This document shows, piece by piece, positions 32,616 through 47,700 of a DNA stretch of 64,000 nt; positions within the stretch are counted from its first letter, which is position 1; every line of letters starts with the position of its first letter. Source of the stretch: Diospyros lotus (taxonomy: Eukaryota > Streptophyta > Magnoliopsida > Ericales > Ebenaceae); assembly GCF_014633365.1 (NCBI RefSeq), contig NC_068341.1:23418339-23482338 (forward strand), read 5' to 3'. The translations under genes were made by a program, and so were the position numbers. The notes beneath the pieces were generated by a model that worked only from the letters and a program-made list of their open reading frames with translations, had not been told where the DNA came from and did not search any database.

Positions 32616-35600
32616 GTGGATATAAATTGCACCAGTATCCTGTTTTAAGACTTGTGGAGAAGATATGGAGACATTTCCAATTACAATTGGATTATATCAA
32701 GATTTTCCATCAAGTCTTTACCTATTTGCTCTAATGATGGATAAACTCACAAAGTACGTCCTACAAGAGGTGCCTTGTTATATTATATTTGTAGCTGATA
32801 TGATTTAGTGGATGAGACAAAGAAAACATAAATACTAAGCTTGAATTATGTTGGGTCACCTTAGAATCCAAAGGCTTCAAGTTGAGCAGCTTGGTAAATG
32901 AGTTTATGAAATGTAAGTTTAGTAAAAAATGAAGTAGGAATAGTGTCGTAGTTAGACTTGAAGATCAAATTATTCCAAGAAAAGATCGGTTCAGATATCA
33001 CAGATGAATTATTCATAGAATCAAGCTATGATAGTTAAAGTAAAAAAGTGCTTGCACCATTATGCAATTGAAAAATTCTTTTAAAGCTAAATGGGAAATT
33101 TTGTCTAACTGTTATAAAGCCAAATTTGTTGCATGGTATGTTAGGTAGTTACATACTAACATGTGCAAAATATAAACCTGACTGAGATCAGGGTATTGAG
33201 GTGAATGTGCAGCTATAGAAGAAAAACCAAATTTAAAAATGAGATTATCTTAAATAAGGTTGTAACGACAACTGTTGAAGATAACTTGCTACAATTAAAA
33301 TGGTTAAGATATGGGAAAAAAATACCAATAGGCACACTTGTGAGAAGGGTGGACGAAATAGAAGATGTTTGTGGCAAAATAAAATAGAAAAAGACCCAAA
33401 AAAATAAATAAATAACTCTTATGCATAAGGGATATAGTGGTCTTATAAAAGATATAGTCTTAGATAGAGATACCTAGAGAACTATAATTAATGTAATGAC
33501 TCCATCTAGTGAAATTAAGGCTTGTAATAATGATAATTATAGCTGAGGTTTCAAAGTTACATTGGTTGCCCTTGTCAATTGTTAGCCTACCAATATTACC
33601 AAAACATCACCTTCTCTATTTCTACCTTGCATTTTAGTGATAATATCAATACATCACACTCTCTATACAATAAACACCAATCATCAGCAACTCCCAACCA
33701 AGCGAGTGTATTAATTGCTGTTAACAGATGAAACTTGTTAGAAGAAATACAGGAACGAAATAATAAACTATTGTATTGAATTTTGTGTTGTATAATCTGA
33801 GTTGACTTACACAATATTTTTAGACTAGCAATACAAGATAAAGATAATGCCTAATCAAACTAATCAAGATTTGAATTGAAAAGATAAATCAAATATATAA
33901 TATAATAGATAAATTTGGTCTAATTAAACTAAAACTGATCATCATCTTTAACATCCCCCCTCAAACTCAAGTTGGTTCTCCCAAACAACTTGAGGTTGAC
34001 AACAAGATTTGCAAAGAACTGAATCATGGAGCTTCCAGAGAAAGAAAGAATCTCCAAGAATAGATTGAAGGAAGACCTGTAGGCAGTGAAAAGTGCAGCT
34101 GGAGAAAGAAGTAGCCACCCCAGAACAAAAGTCAGCAAACAGTTGATCAAGAAATCAGGAAAATTAACAATTGATCCAAAAGTTGCCACAGGAGCTGAGT
34201 AGCTTAACCAGAGATTGCAAGAGGACTTCCATTGGTATTGGAATAACATGATGCCAAAACAAGGAATTCCAATGGTATCAGAATACCATGAATTCAGGAC
34301 AAGGATCAAAAAGACAGGAATTTGATTGGTATTAGAATACCATGAATTCAAAACGGGGATCCAAGATGGGAAATCTAATCGTATAAGAATATCGTGAATG
34401 CAGAAGAGGGATCAACAAGAGAACTGTCAATGGCATCAAAATACCTTGATTCAATCAATGTCAAAGGAGAATTGTGGCCCGAAAAGAGATCAAGTAGAAT
34501 AATTGGAACTAACGGAGGAATCAAGGGGAATAGTCAAGGCTTAATAGGGAAATATAATACAATCAGTGGAATAACTAAGAACAACTGAGAATAATTAATG
34601 GAATTACTGATAATAGCAGAGTTATCAGGGAAATAAATGAAGATATCAAATATATAGGGGAATAACTAAGAAAACTGAGATATCAGGGAGCAAAACTGAA
34701 TAATCAGAAAAAGTTGAGTCTGAAATGGATTATGGGAAAAATGGGTAATGAATAATTGATAATTAGAGAAAATTACCAATCAGTCCAGGAAGACAATCTT
34801 GGCAAAGAAACAGGGATCACCAGCAGTGAAGACAACCAGAGAAATCGACTGAGACGGTATGGTATTGGTAAGGCAATGCACTGGGCGGGGGGGGGGGGGG
34901 GGGGGGTTAGATTTTTGTTGCCACAGCAGCAACAGCGAATGGAGGAGCAAGGAGAAGCATTGGAGGCCCTGCAGTGAAGAACCAAGTCCAGATCCAGCAG
35001 TGGTGAAGGGAGGCAACAAACAGTGGCAGTTGCAGCAACGAACTGATTGTTGTGTGGTCTGGTTGGCAGTGAAGGCTAAGCAATGGCGAAGATCTAGTCT
35101 TGATGGCAATATTAGTCTCAGGAGGGAGCTGGATGCTGGAAAACCAACAACGATGATGAACTTGCAGCCAGATTGAAGGGCACCAGATTTGAGCAATGGT
35201 GATGAACCAGCAAGTTATGGTGGGGGAGCTCAACAAAGAAGGCGATTTGGTCAAGCGGATTCTCCAGTTGGCAAAACAAATGGTTGTTGGAGAAGGATCA
35301 GCAGTAATGGGTCTCTTGCGGCGGCAATGTGCTGGTTAGAGCAGTTGATGATGGTGGCCACCTTGAGAGGGGGGTTGAGTAGGAACTCAATTGAAATAAC
35401 AGATTTAAAAAGAAATTGAAAATCAAGAACACAAGGGGGCAAAAAGAATCCAAACTAAGAAAATTGGAACTAAGCTAAGACAAAGTAGAGGAGATTGGGT
35501 TTGCAAAGAATCACAGGATCAACAAGGCTCTGATACCATGTTAGAGGAAATATGGGAAGGAAAGAATAAACAAGTGTATTGAATTCAGTATAGTATAATC

Positions 35601-38600
35601 TGAGTTAAAGTCAATGATATTTAAAGAATAGAAGTACAAGATAAAGATAATGCCTAATCAAACTAATCACGATTTGAACTCAAAAGATAAATCTAGATTG
35701 GAGATAAATCAGATCTAATCTAAAGGATAAACCTAATCTAATTCTATACAATTGAGAGTTTTTTAATTTAATTTTATGTAATTGTATTTTAGTTTTATTA
35801 GGACTTTTATAGATTGTGATAAAATCTAAATGGTATTAGGTTACCATATTAGGTAGGAGTAGTTTTAAAGAGTTCTAGTTGTTTTACGAGTTGTATCAAG
35901 CCTATATATATGCCTTATTGGTAATCCAAAATAACTCTGCCTGTAGGTCAAGTAATTCCCTTAACAATTCTAGTGTTAAAGGTATCATTCCTTATCAAAG
36001 CCAGTCTCATGCTTTAGGGGCGGAACCAGAAATAGTTGAAAGCGGGGGCCAAATTTACATCAATAAATTTTGAACAAAACAATTAATAAAATATAAATAA
36101 TTATTTGAAAATATTAAATTTATTTTATTTAAATTGTCCTCCATGCTCTTTTTGAGAAGCAAAATATGTTAGGATTTTTAATAAAGGTTAAAATGAGGGA
36201 ATTTTTTTTTTTTTTTGTCTTTTTGGTAATAGAAAACAATTACAGCTTGTATATTTATTTACTTGTCTCTTATATTGTTATGGTAATTTCTCTCTTTTCA
36301 TAATTTTACTCATTTTGAAAGAATAAAAGAGATGGCAAATACAATATTTGAACAATTACCCAAACCATATATATAGCTATATATATTTACACAAGAGGGA
36401 TTCCAAGCACATAGGGGGGGCCATGGGCACTACCTACCCCCCTCTAGTTCTACCCCTATCATGCTTGGATAAAGGAGGAAGTTTGTAGTAGGTAGCCAAC
36501 AACCAACATAAAAACCATTCAATCTTTGTATTGCAGAGTCTAGACAAAATTTTATTTAGCTAGGGCATAACCCTCTTAGTGATGCATTGTATTGCTTGAG
36601 TACAATGAAAAATGGGCTAGAAACATTGTTTCAATGCCTAGTTGTAGTGTTAATTTTATAGTGGCTCTTGTATTTCATGTATGGATGCAAGTAAATAAGT
36701 TATCTAAAATTAGGGACTTAAGATTGGATCGTGAAACATAGGAACCTTGACAGGAAAATTTATCGAAGTAAATAAGTTATCCAAAATTATAAACTTAAGA
36801 GGAACATGAAAATAGGAACCTTGACAAGAAAATCTATGGAGGTTGTATAAGTGATGATTAGGAGAGGAGTTAATATTATTTTCCTTCAAAGATGAGATGG
36901 GGCTTGTGAGAATGCTAAAATATTAGCTGAGTCAAGATATAAGCTTTGGTATGCAAGGAAGGATCATACGAAAAATGGAGATGGGATTATTATGGATAAG
37001 ATTTAAAGGATGAGGAAATCGATGTAAAGAGGTGGAGAGATGGGATTTGTAACACCCCAAGTAATTGCAAGAGACACGAATAACGAGTAAATGGCCAATG
37101 GTAGATATGTGAAGGAGGTAACATAGGCACATGGCAGAGATTAAATGAGGGTTTACAAAGCTAGGGACCAGCTATATAGTTGCCAGAATAGCATGAAAAT
37201 TCAAGAATTAGTTATGTTGTGATTGGAGTCTTTATGTGGAAACAATTTTGGACTTAAACTAGAGAAATGAATGATGGTTGAGATATTGAAGGTAATCAAA
37301 TAATGGTGGAGAGGTCCAGAAGACAATAAGTGGAATTGCAGTTTCCCAACTGTATTATTTACATGTGCTTAGGGGAATATGAGGAAAAATGGAACAATAG
37401 AAGTCTCAAGTGAAAATGTAGGAAACTACATATAAAATGTGCTATATATAGAAAATTTAAAGATGGAAAATGTGTAATATGCAGAAAATTAAAATGGAAT
37501 GAGCAAAAGTGAGAAATTTGATTCTCAATCATGTATAACCTAATTCCATCATTTCGACAGATTGCATCTTTCATATCTCTCATTTCCACACTTACACAAG
37601 TCTCAAGTCGGAGAGACTGAGGGAGATTTGTGACTTAAGTTGAAAATCCCTACTTGTATACGATTTCTCACTCCTCGTAGTGCTTCTTTGTTCAATTGGA
37701 GTGACTGAGGATGAGGTGTTCTTGCTAAATTTCCATATTAGTAGGTGTTTTGGGTTCTCTTGGGTTAGCCGAACCCTACATGCCGGTTCTTTCTGAAGAA
37801 TTTTGAGGTATTGTGTAAAACCAAGAAGATCAGTTCGAGAACTTGGAAAAAGGAGGTAGCTGATTACACGAAAGCAAGAGCTAGTTGGCCATTTCGCTTG
37901 TTGAGGGTGAGAATTTCATGCTTAAGGCTTTACTTGCTTCGCATATGTATTGTCTTTATTTCTATGTGATTTTTATATGAGGATGCTTGTTGTAATTATT
38001 GGTAAAGCTGCATAGTAAGAGGCTTTGTTGTATGAGCTAGTATGAAGTTAGAAAATTATGTTTTGTAACGTGAACACTTAAAGCCTTAGTTTTGAAAAGA
38101 AAGCCTAACTAGTTTCAGGTGGTTCCGAAATCTAGCTCAGAGAGAACCATTTCCAGGTATTGCATATCACCAAGCCAAATCAAGTGTAACATGGCTAGGG
38201 TGAAAGGTTGAGGTAAAATAGAAGGCCAAACCTAGGTTTATGCAACAAAAATGAAGGGGGAAGTGCCAAACCCACAAGTTTTTCTTAGGTTAGAAGGGTA
38301 TAAGCAAACATATAGATTTGTAACAAGGGCTAGAATCAAAAGAAATTGTGAGTAAGGCATATGTCATGAGTATAAAGTTTAAGCCTACCTGAATTTTCAG
38401 TTGTGGGAGTGGAGAAACTGCAATTAGATGCCTAAACAAGAAGTGCCTTAGTGTATACGATTTGCAAATGACACTGTCTTTATGGATGAGACAAGAAAAA
38501 AGGGTAAATTACATCAAGCAACCCTAAGATTTTGCAAAAAGACATAAACACCCTCAATATATCAAAAATGACACAGACCTCTCTTGAGGCTATTGACCAT

Positions 38601-38712
38601 GCAAAACCTTCCCCACCCCCCAACCAACTGTGAATTAACGAATGCCAAATTTTTACAAATGCCCTCTCTCTCTCTCAACCAATCAGGGTTCCTATCCTCC
38701 ATGGGTTTTTTT

Positions 38713-38743
<31 letters not shown>

Positions 38744-41700
38744 GAGAAGAGAGAGAGAGAGACCCATCGGTGATGGGGTTTCTTTCAACCCCAGGATTGG
38801 GAGTGTACAAGAAAATTTCATCATCAGGGTCTTAATTATTATTACACCTGGGTTAAAAGAAGAATTTTCACTATTCTTTTTATATTTTTCTAAGGCTAAA
38901 AGGGGCAGCAAGGTCCGTAAAAAATGAGGATCAATGTTAGGGACCTGTTACTGACAAATAAAGATCAGGTTCATGTTAGTGTATCTTCTGAAACCTGAGA
39001 CACATTAATGGTAGGATGTGTTACTATTTGTCATTTAAATTACCCACAGGAGAGGTCAGTAACTTACCTTTTTTGTATGCACATTGAAAGGAAAAACTGG
39101 AGCAGGAGTGCAAAAACTTACCTTTGACTTTATACAGGACAACTGCATTCTAATCAGGTCAGCAACTTCCTTTTTCATCTGCTGAAGTCTATCATCTTTC
39201 TCCTTTTTGGCTGATAAACCCATATTAACCATGTCTTTTAAATTTCTCTGTTGCGAAAGCATGGTCCATAAATCAAATAATTGGCATTATAAAAGCAAAT
39301 CAAGCACTTTAGGATAGCAGTAAGTAGAGGGCTGCATGATGATCTCTATGTTGTGGTCCAAGTTAGCCTATACTTTGAATTGCTTCAACCATCAAGCTAA
39401 ATGCAAAGTTAATACAGATATGCATATATATATGTGTGTGTGTATATTTGTTTCTGAATATATATATATATTAATTCTGAACTTCCTTACTGTTTCCAAC
39501 TTGCCGCGAATTATCACAACTATGCCAGTTCAGATAATTGCAGCATAACTTGACAGCAAGCACATATCTAATGAGGAAACACAATAAGCTAGCAAATTGA
39601 CAATAAATAATCTCATAGTTGTATTTATGATGTGCTCCAATAGTCCCGACATCACCCCACAAATCCTATCTTAATGAGTTGGCTGTGGAAAAAGGTCCAT
39701 GGTTTGTTCCTGTTGTAAAAACAAAATCCCTTTTCTTGGCTCAAAAAAGTGGCAAAATAGAAGATATATTAAGAGGCATAGTGAAAGACTTGGGAAAAAG
39801 CCACGTTCCCCCCCCCCCCCCCCAGAAAAAAAAAAAAAAAATTCCAAAATGTTTCTTCTTTTTAGGCATAGCATTCTTGAGTTTTCAATTAACTTAAAGA
39901 ATGGAAGGTTGGAGTTTGGACACCCCAAAAAAACGATGAAAGAAAAGAAAAGACCAAAAAAGGGGAGGGAGAGAGAGAGAGAGTGATATTCTCATTTTGA
40001 TTCACCTAGAGGAAGGTAAATCAACAAGGAGGAGCTTTGTTTTTTAATCAAGAAAAGCTTCTAGTTTTCAACTTGAGAAAATTACCCTTGCTAAAAGGTT
40101 TTCTAAATTATAGACATAGATTAACTTCGTCTTGCAATTCTCCAATTCTTGGGATTACCGCCCTTCCGCAGTCTCCCACCACTTGTGCCCTCGATTTTGG
40201 CAGAGGAGGTAAATCGCGGGTGGAGATTTTACCTCATTGTGCAGGACAAGGAATCAAACCCACGACCTACTAATATGAATTCCAACTTATCGTGGCCCAA
40301 CTACTTGACTTGTGCCCTGTGCGAATCCCAGCTTAATTGTATTTCTTGTTGGCCTAGATTTCTGTGTACTCTTGCATGTATACGAATCAATTTCTTAATA
40401 ACTTTAACCACCAACGAAGAGAAATCAAGGTTATTGTTGAATGCTCTAGACAACTGTTTTTCTGATTCATCAGTCATTCTAATAACTTGTCAAAGAATCC
40501 CATTCAGATTACCACTACTTACCATCATTTAATAATCATAGTCAACACCAAAGCTCCTGCAGCTAAGAAAAGCTCAGCTTGGTGGAGAACAAAGAAAATA
40601 AGAAAAATATATTTTACAGAATTATCTCCTTGGAAAATAGGTACCTTTAACGTCCTCAGCTGTATCAAGTGACCAAGAATACTCATAAGATGATTAACCA
40701 GCTCTTTTGATATTTTTCCTTGGCTTGCCTGCTGCAACCACAAGTAATATATATGTTCAACTTCTTTGAAAAAAGAAAAGGAGATTTTATTTCTTTGAAA
40801 ATCTCAATGTGAAGTTGAAATGAAAAGGAAAGCCAATAAAAAAAATGAGTATAAGATGAACTCTGATAACAACAATCATGTCAGATTTCTAGTACCGCTA
40901 CTCTAGCAACTTTAGCAAGCTTCTGCTTTACTTCACGTGGCAACCTCCTCTTGACTGCCTGAGATGAATTATCAGCATCCTGAGCTTCTATAGTTGATGG
41001 TCGTACTGCTATATTTAAATAGAGAAAAGCAATTAATAGGCTTTCAGTGTCATCAATGAATAATCACAACTAAATATCATAATAATCACAAAATACTCAA
41101 ATATACATTCTGCAACCATCCTCTCTAACTCCCTGATAGCCTTTTCAAGCATCGTACTTTTTGCCCGAGCACTGGAACCTTCCTTTATCTGCATTAATGG
41201 AGCCTTCTACATTACTTTATAGTACAAAAATTTGATACAAGATACCATCGAATGAAAAACATATTGTCAAGTTGCAGGAAAAAACACAAAACAAAAAAGC
41301 TATCAACAATGCTATAGCACACAAAACTCAAAAAATAGAAAGATAGAAAACAAAACTAAGATGTCCTAACAGAAGCAAGCACAAAAGGATTAGTGAACTA
41401 TTTTTCTCAATGAGCATAGGTACATCTTTTCTGAAAAAAATTTAGTGTAGCCTTCTACTATGTACAAAATAATGGCTCCAGCTATTCTAGATCGCATGTT
41501 TCGTACTCATAACAAGCCAATAAGGAGGCAATGAAACAAGCTGGAAGGTCAAGCATTAATTGATGCAATATATGTGCTGGTTGAATATATGCGCTTTTTT
41601 GATAAAGCATATGTAGGTGATATGCAATCAGCAATCAATGATTGTGTAGCCTTCACTGCTTTAAATAACGTACTAATCCTAAGCGAACATAATGATTGAG

Positions 41701-44700
41701 TTCTATGCATCAATAATATCTGCTTGTTTAGCACAACAAAAAGTCAATTGTACCCTTCTTACACTTTTTTTCTTTTCTTCCCAATACAGTAATTATCTTT
41801 GCTCATGGGAACCATAGAGTTGGAAAGTATAATTTGCAGAACTTTGAAGGATAATATAGATGCAATATCAAGTTGATAGCAAGCTTTCAAATATATGTCA
41901 GAACACCACAGCAAATGGAAAAACATATCAGTGAAGAACTCAAAACAGTTTATTATGGTGGAAGAGAGGGAACAAAATTAGATGACCCCAGTTGAAGTAG
42001 GCCCTTTAATCATTCTCACCATTAACATGCCTTAATTCCACTAGGTGGGGTCAGCTCCATGAATATCTCTTCTATCATCATTATCTACGGGCAATTATGA
42101 AACATGTCATGTCTAAGGGTTTCCAACCAAGCTTTCCTTTGTCTTCTTTTACCTCTTTTGTTATAAACTTGTACTCTATCCACTCACCTCATACATGCAT
42201 CTACTGGTTTTCATCTCATGTTTCCAAACCATTTTAATCACATTTGGGCATCTTATCTTGCACCACTCCAGCCTTATTACATATAATCTCATTTCTAATT
42301 CTCACATTGTTCCTCAATGTTGTGTATGTACCATCCTAATTAGAAGACATACCTGCACCTTTGAGGCCTGCAGTCCAAGTTCCACACATTATTATAAACA
42401 GTAAATCCAATCACGTAATAATTTTTGGCATATGCACAAGCTGGACAAAGGGATTGGGAGATGAACTGCAGTGGCGAAAGAAAATAAAGCAGTTTATTGA
42501 CCATAACCGCAAACAAAGAGGAATCCTCTCAACCCCAAAGAGAAGAAAAATAGTTCATACAAATGTATAATGGCTCAAAGAAAGCTTTAAAAGCTAAACT
42601 GTTCCTTTACATAAGCACCATACAAGTATAAGGGGGGATATCCAAAGATGATCTGTATCCTTTCGAAGAAACCATGATGTTAATTCAAGAAAAAGCATAG
42701 GGGCAAACCTGAGCAGCGAAATATCAAAGATAAAACACTCTTAAGTTCCAAAGAGTATCAACAATCATGGTTGACATGGAGATGAGCATCCATTGAACAA
42801 GACGAACACAGGCAATAAGAAGGCAACCATGATGGCTGAACTGAATATCATCGGAAAATAAATTAGATAGACAGATTCAAGGACATTCAGCTTTATTAAT
42901 GTCCAAGATCAGAGTGTTCCAACGTTCAAGTGATAGGAGTTATCCACTGTGTATATGAAGGTCCTACAAGAGCTTACAAATATTTGAACAATTTTAACCA
43001 GGAAAACCATAAAATATCCTTAGCAAAAAATAAAAATAAACTATCCATTTTCCTATAGAATTGCTTCTTTATTTTTTTTTTTAAAAAAGGTCGCACTGTT
43101 TAGGCTTGACTAGAATAAGAAACAGATCATCGACCTAATCTTTAGCATACAAATAAGCACCATAGAAAAAATAGAGGGAACAGAGTATGACATTCTCATT
43201 CAAGATGAAGGGTTTCATATTCTGTCAAAAACCTATATTAAATTTCAGGTTGCTCTCGACACCTCCATAACTCACTCCAAAATAAGGCATGGTTTCTACC
43301 ATCTGCAGCCCCGATGCCAGAAAGCCAGAAATCACTTAATGTAGCAACTCATACAATCAAATTAATCCAGTGGTGCAAGGCACAGAGGAGAAAGAAAAAT
43401 CACACAGATAGCAACTCATACAATCAAATTAATCCAGTGGTGCAAGGCACAGAGGAGAAAGAAAAATCACACAGAACTATAACGAAAATTAACTGTGAAG
43501 CACTCACCACAGTTTGCATAGAATACTTTCTGAAGATCACACTGAATTATGAAGAAAACTAACTGTGAAACACTCACCACAGTTTGCATAGAATACTTTC
43601 CCTCAGAAACATTCGGATCAGGCCTTTCGTGAATGCCATCCTTTTCACTCCTCTGAACTGGTTGACCTAACTGCTCAATATTGTTTATTCCAGACTGAGG
43701 CATGCATTGGGCATATGAACTTTTGTCATGAGACCTCTGCACAGAAATGCCAGAAGATCCAACTCTATCTTTCATTATGCTGCCCTGGCACTTAGTAGGA
43801 GCCAATCCTGTCTTCTGCTTGTCAATACCCCTTTCATCAATCCACGAAGAAAGTACGGGATCAGATGAAAATTTTGTTTCAGCAGATTTCTTCATCTGAT
43901 TCTGAAATTTTACATGTTCATGATTTAGGTTAGGTAATTCCACCACTTGAGATGGATCAGTAGAGTTCTTCCTAACCAAATGCACTGACTTTCCAGCCAC
44001 CTTCCTTCCCACCCTTACATGTTTATTTGGCACATGACCGTCACCACCCTCGCCATGACCTTTATCCAAATCTTTCCTCCCCCTTTTCTTTTGTTGTTGG
44101 TTAGGCAATAGGGTAGGCTCATTTCTAGCACAATGAAAAAGAAAGAGCAGAAGTTAGGGAGAGAGAGAGAAATAAAAAAAAGAAAAAAAGAACTCATTTT
44201 ACCTAAACTAGATGAAAATTGACCCTCTTAGCATAAATTGAACTAAACATCACCATGAACCTGAAAATTCAGCAATGACAGTACGTCATAAAGTAAACCG
44301 CGATACAACCTTCCCAAAGTAGTCACATAATTTCTCCTAGTAGCTCAAGTGTAACTAATGAAGAATCCAAATCTAGGGAATTTAGGAATGCCTACTCTCA
44401 ATGTAAGTTTAGGAATTAGCAGATTGGCAGACTTTATTTTGTTTTCTAATTTGTCTTTTATTAATTCTTTAATCACTTATTTCCTCAATTTTTATTATTT
44501 CCTTTTCCTAAATAGTATTTGCTGGCACCCTATATAAGCCTCATTTGGTGTATTGTAGAGGTAGCCTTTGACTGATTTTGAATTTATAACAGATTTAAGA
44601 TCTTTTTTCTTGGTGTTCTAGTAAGTTCTGTTGAGTGGTTGTGTCCTTGGTTCTACATCAATTGGCATAAGGTTAAAACCTTTGACCCTTACATATGTCC

Positions 44701-47700
44701 AAACAATACAATCATGAGTAACCAACCAAGACAATCATGAATAACCATTGTCTCTCCCATTCAACCCTCATATCCTTTTTGTAACAGCCACTCATAACAA
44801 CCAAAAAAATAGAAGAGAGGAATACTAGAAGCCTATGCCGAAGAATATAAAGGGTCAGAAAGAGTCTTACTCTGTAGCACCTGGCACAACCATAATTCAT
44901 CATTGCAACAACCAACAACAATGTTGTCATTAGTTTGAATTTTTTCTCTAATGTTGAATGGTTCTTAGTTTAATGGAAAGGTTGTTCAAACTCATATTTT
45001 ACTTGGCTCATTGAAGAAAACTTTCAAATCTTAGATTTAGAGCTCTGGGAGTGGTAGCCTAATGATAGGGTCTAACAATCAAGCGATAGTAATCTCCAGT
45101 TACAGAGCTTTGAACAAACAAAAGAAACAAAAAAATGGCCTATTTGAGAGGTCCTTCTCTCCCAAAACTTCACTGAATTCTCTAGCTGCTTCTCACTCCT
45201 TTTCTCTGCCTTTTATATGTATTCCCTAGTCTGTTGCAACAGCCACGTGAGTTTGTTATTCCCCTCCAACTAAATGTGACTGTTCTGCCCTTGTGTTTTC
45301 TTCCTTAACTGCCCCTGCGTCCCCTTCCCTTTTACGTCGCTGGTATGTGTGACAAATAGGGATTCTAACATTACATCCGCCCATGAGATTCACCTTGTCC
45401 TCAAGGTCAAACTCAAGAAATTGAGGCAGTATCTGAGTGTACAACTCCCAAGTGGCTTCTAGGGGTGGCAACCCCTTCCATTGAATAAGAACATCAATGC
45501 ACCTCAAGTTCTTTCTCGTGACAGGCCTTACCCCTAGTAGGAATTCTGGTTCGTCCACCATCTCCAGCTTTGCAGTTAATTGGTCAGGGATTTTGGTAGC
45601 CTCCTACAATGCTCCTTCCGCCTTTCGAAGCTGAGAAACGTGGCATATGGGATGAACTGCACATGAGGGGGGTAGAGACAGTTTGTACGCCACCTTCCCA
45701 ATCCATTTCTCCACTGTGAAGGGTCCATAATACTTTGGTGACAGCTTCTCATTTGGCCTAGAAGCCAATGTCTTCTACCTATAGAGACGGATTTTCACAT
45801 GAACCAATTCGCCTACCTCAAAATGGATGTCTTGCCTCCTTTTATCAGCTATATCTTTCATTTTTGCTTGTGCCCGCAACAACTGGGCTTTCAACTCCTC
45901 CAAAATCGAATCTCGTTCTAACAACTATTGCTCCAACATCAAGACGACCGTTGTACCCATCTCGAATCTCAGCAAAGGAGGAGGTTCACGCCCATAAACT
46001 ATTTGAAACGGAGTGAATTTAGAAGAAATATGGAAACAAGTATTATACTAGTATTCAGCCCAGGGAAACCAACTGCACCGTGACTTCAGTTTGGAGGAGG
46101 AAAAACATCTGAGGTACGTCTCCAAAGTACTATTAAGGACCTCCGTTTGGCCGTCGGTCTAATGGTGGTAGGAGGTGCTTCTACTCAACTTAGTGCCTTG
46201 CAGCCGGAAAAGTTCTTCCCAGAAATGGCTGACAAAGATTTTGTCTCTATCGAAAATGATAGAATTTGGAATACCATGTAACTAGATAATTTCTTCCACA
46301 AAGACCCCTGCTATGTTGGCTGCTGAAAATGGATGTTTCAAAGCAATAAAATGTCGATACTTGCTTAATCGATCCACAACAACCAAAATCGAATCCATTC
46401 CCGCTGATTTTGGCAACCCCTCAATGAAATCCATCAACACATCCTCCCAAATTTGTCAAGGAATAGGGAGTGGTTGCAGCAGTCCACTAGGAGAAAGTGT
46501 GTCTTATTTATTTCGGGTGAACATACTGATTGTCACGGAACCATGCCAAGTTTTGCTGCAGATTTATTTTTTCCTGCTATGTCTTTAATTGCTTGCTATG
46601 TTTCTTTGTTATTCCATAGAATTCTCTTTTATTCCAGCTACTAGTTAGTTAGAGAGAATATCCAGCTGTAAAGGTGTTTGGGATAGGACAAAATAGTTGG
46701 TTATCGGAGCTGCAATCTGCTGTGGCAGCCCCCTAGGATAGCTATATAAGCCCAAACGGTTCCTGAGAATGGTTATCAAGAATCAATCAACAAATTCCAG
46801 ATTTACTCCCTGCATTCTCTCTCTATCTCCAAACTATTCTCTCCCTCAATCTTCTTCTTCTCTCTAAACCTTTCTCTTCTACTACCATCCCCTAACCAAT
46901 TCTAATACACCTCAGGCGGAAGTTGACAGCAGTCTTAGCGACTATGACATTTGGTATCAGAGCAACGACCCCAGCAGCAGAGGACCACACGGAGCAATGG
47001 CCGAAGGCACTCGCATGAAGAATATGGAGTCACAACTCCAGCAAGTCACCTGAACCGTGAGAGAGTTCCAACATCGCGTGGATCGTTTGGAGTTGGGTTC
47101 TGAGAAGAACTACGAGGCTATTGGAGGACTCGAGCATAGGCTTGAAAACGACTTGAATCAAATGAGGGAGGATATTAACTAGATGAAGAGGAGATGGGGA
47201 ATCAGCTTCAGTGATTCATGCTGATGTTTACCCAGCAAAACCAAGTGAGAATAGCTCTTGATTTCCCTCCTTGAACTAGAACATAACCTATCTTGCATAA
47301 TGAGAGGGTGAATAGAGGCAATGGGACCTCGGAGGTTGAGGTTGAGCAGGACGATGAGATCGAAACTGAAACAAGGAGAGGACATAATTGCTCCACCCCA
47401 ACCAGGATTTCTAATGCCGAGAATGGAAATTCCGGTATTTGAAGAACTAATCCTAGGTGGTGGATTAGGAAGTGTGAACGGATGTTCGAATGGTATAATA
47501 TACCAGTAGAAAGAAGGGTGGCCCTGGCCGTAGCTTATTTTGACGATGTAGTGGATGCATGGTTCCAAGGATGGACCCGAACGAGGGGGATTTACACCTG
47601 GCGAGAGTTTTCAGAGAAGCTTTGTGAAAGGTTTGAGGAGAGGACCATGTCAGACACTATAGAGGAATTCAATAAGTTGAGGCAAGCAGGGAATGTTGGG

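Noticed and set aside
34773..35442. Cluster of overlapping ORFs on both strands
   Set aside because: They lie inside a non-autonomous LTR element across a poly-G tract; none has family similarity or supporting structure.
38562..38927. Overlapping ORFs on both strands with poly-Pro, poly-Lys or poly-Gly
   Set aside because: They only read through the T/G homopolymer tract.
43467..44108. A separate 213-codon gene
   Set aside because: It is ubinuclein exon 5 read through its donor into the intron; the acceptor at 44125 and donor at 43577 fit the family.
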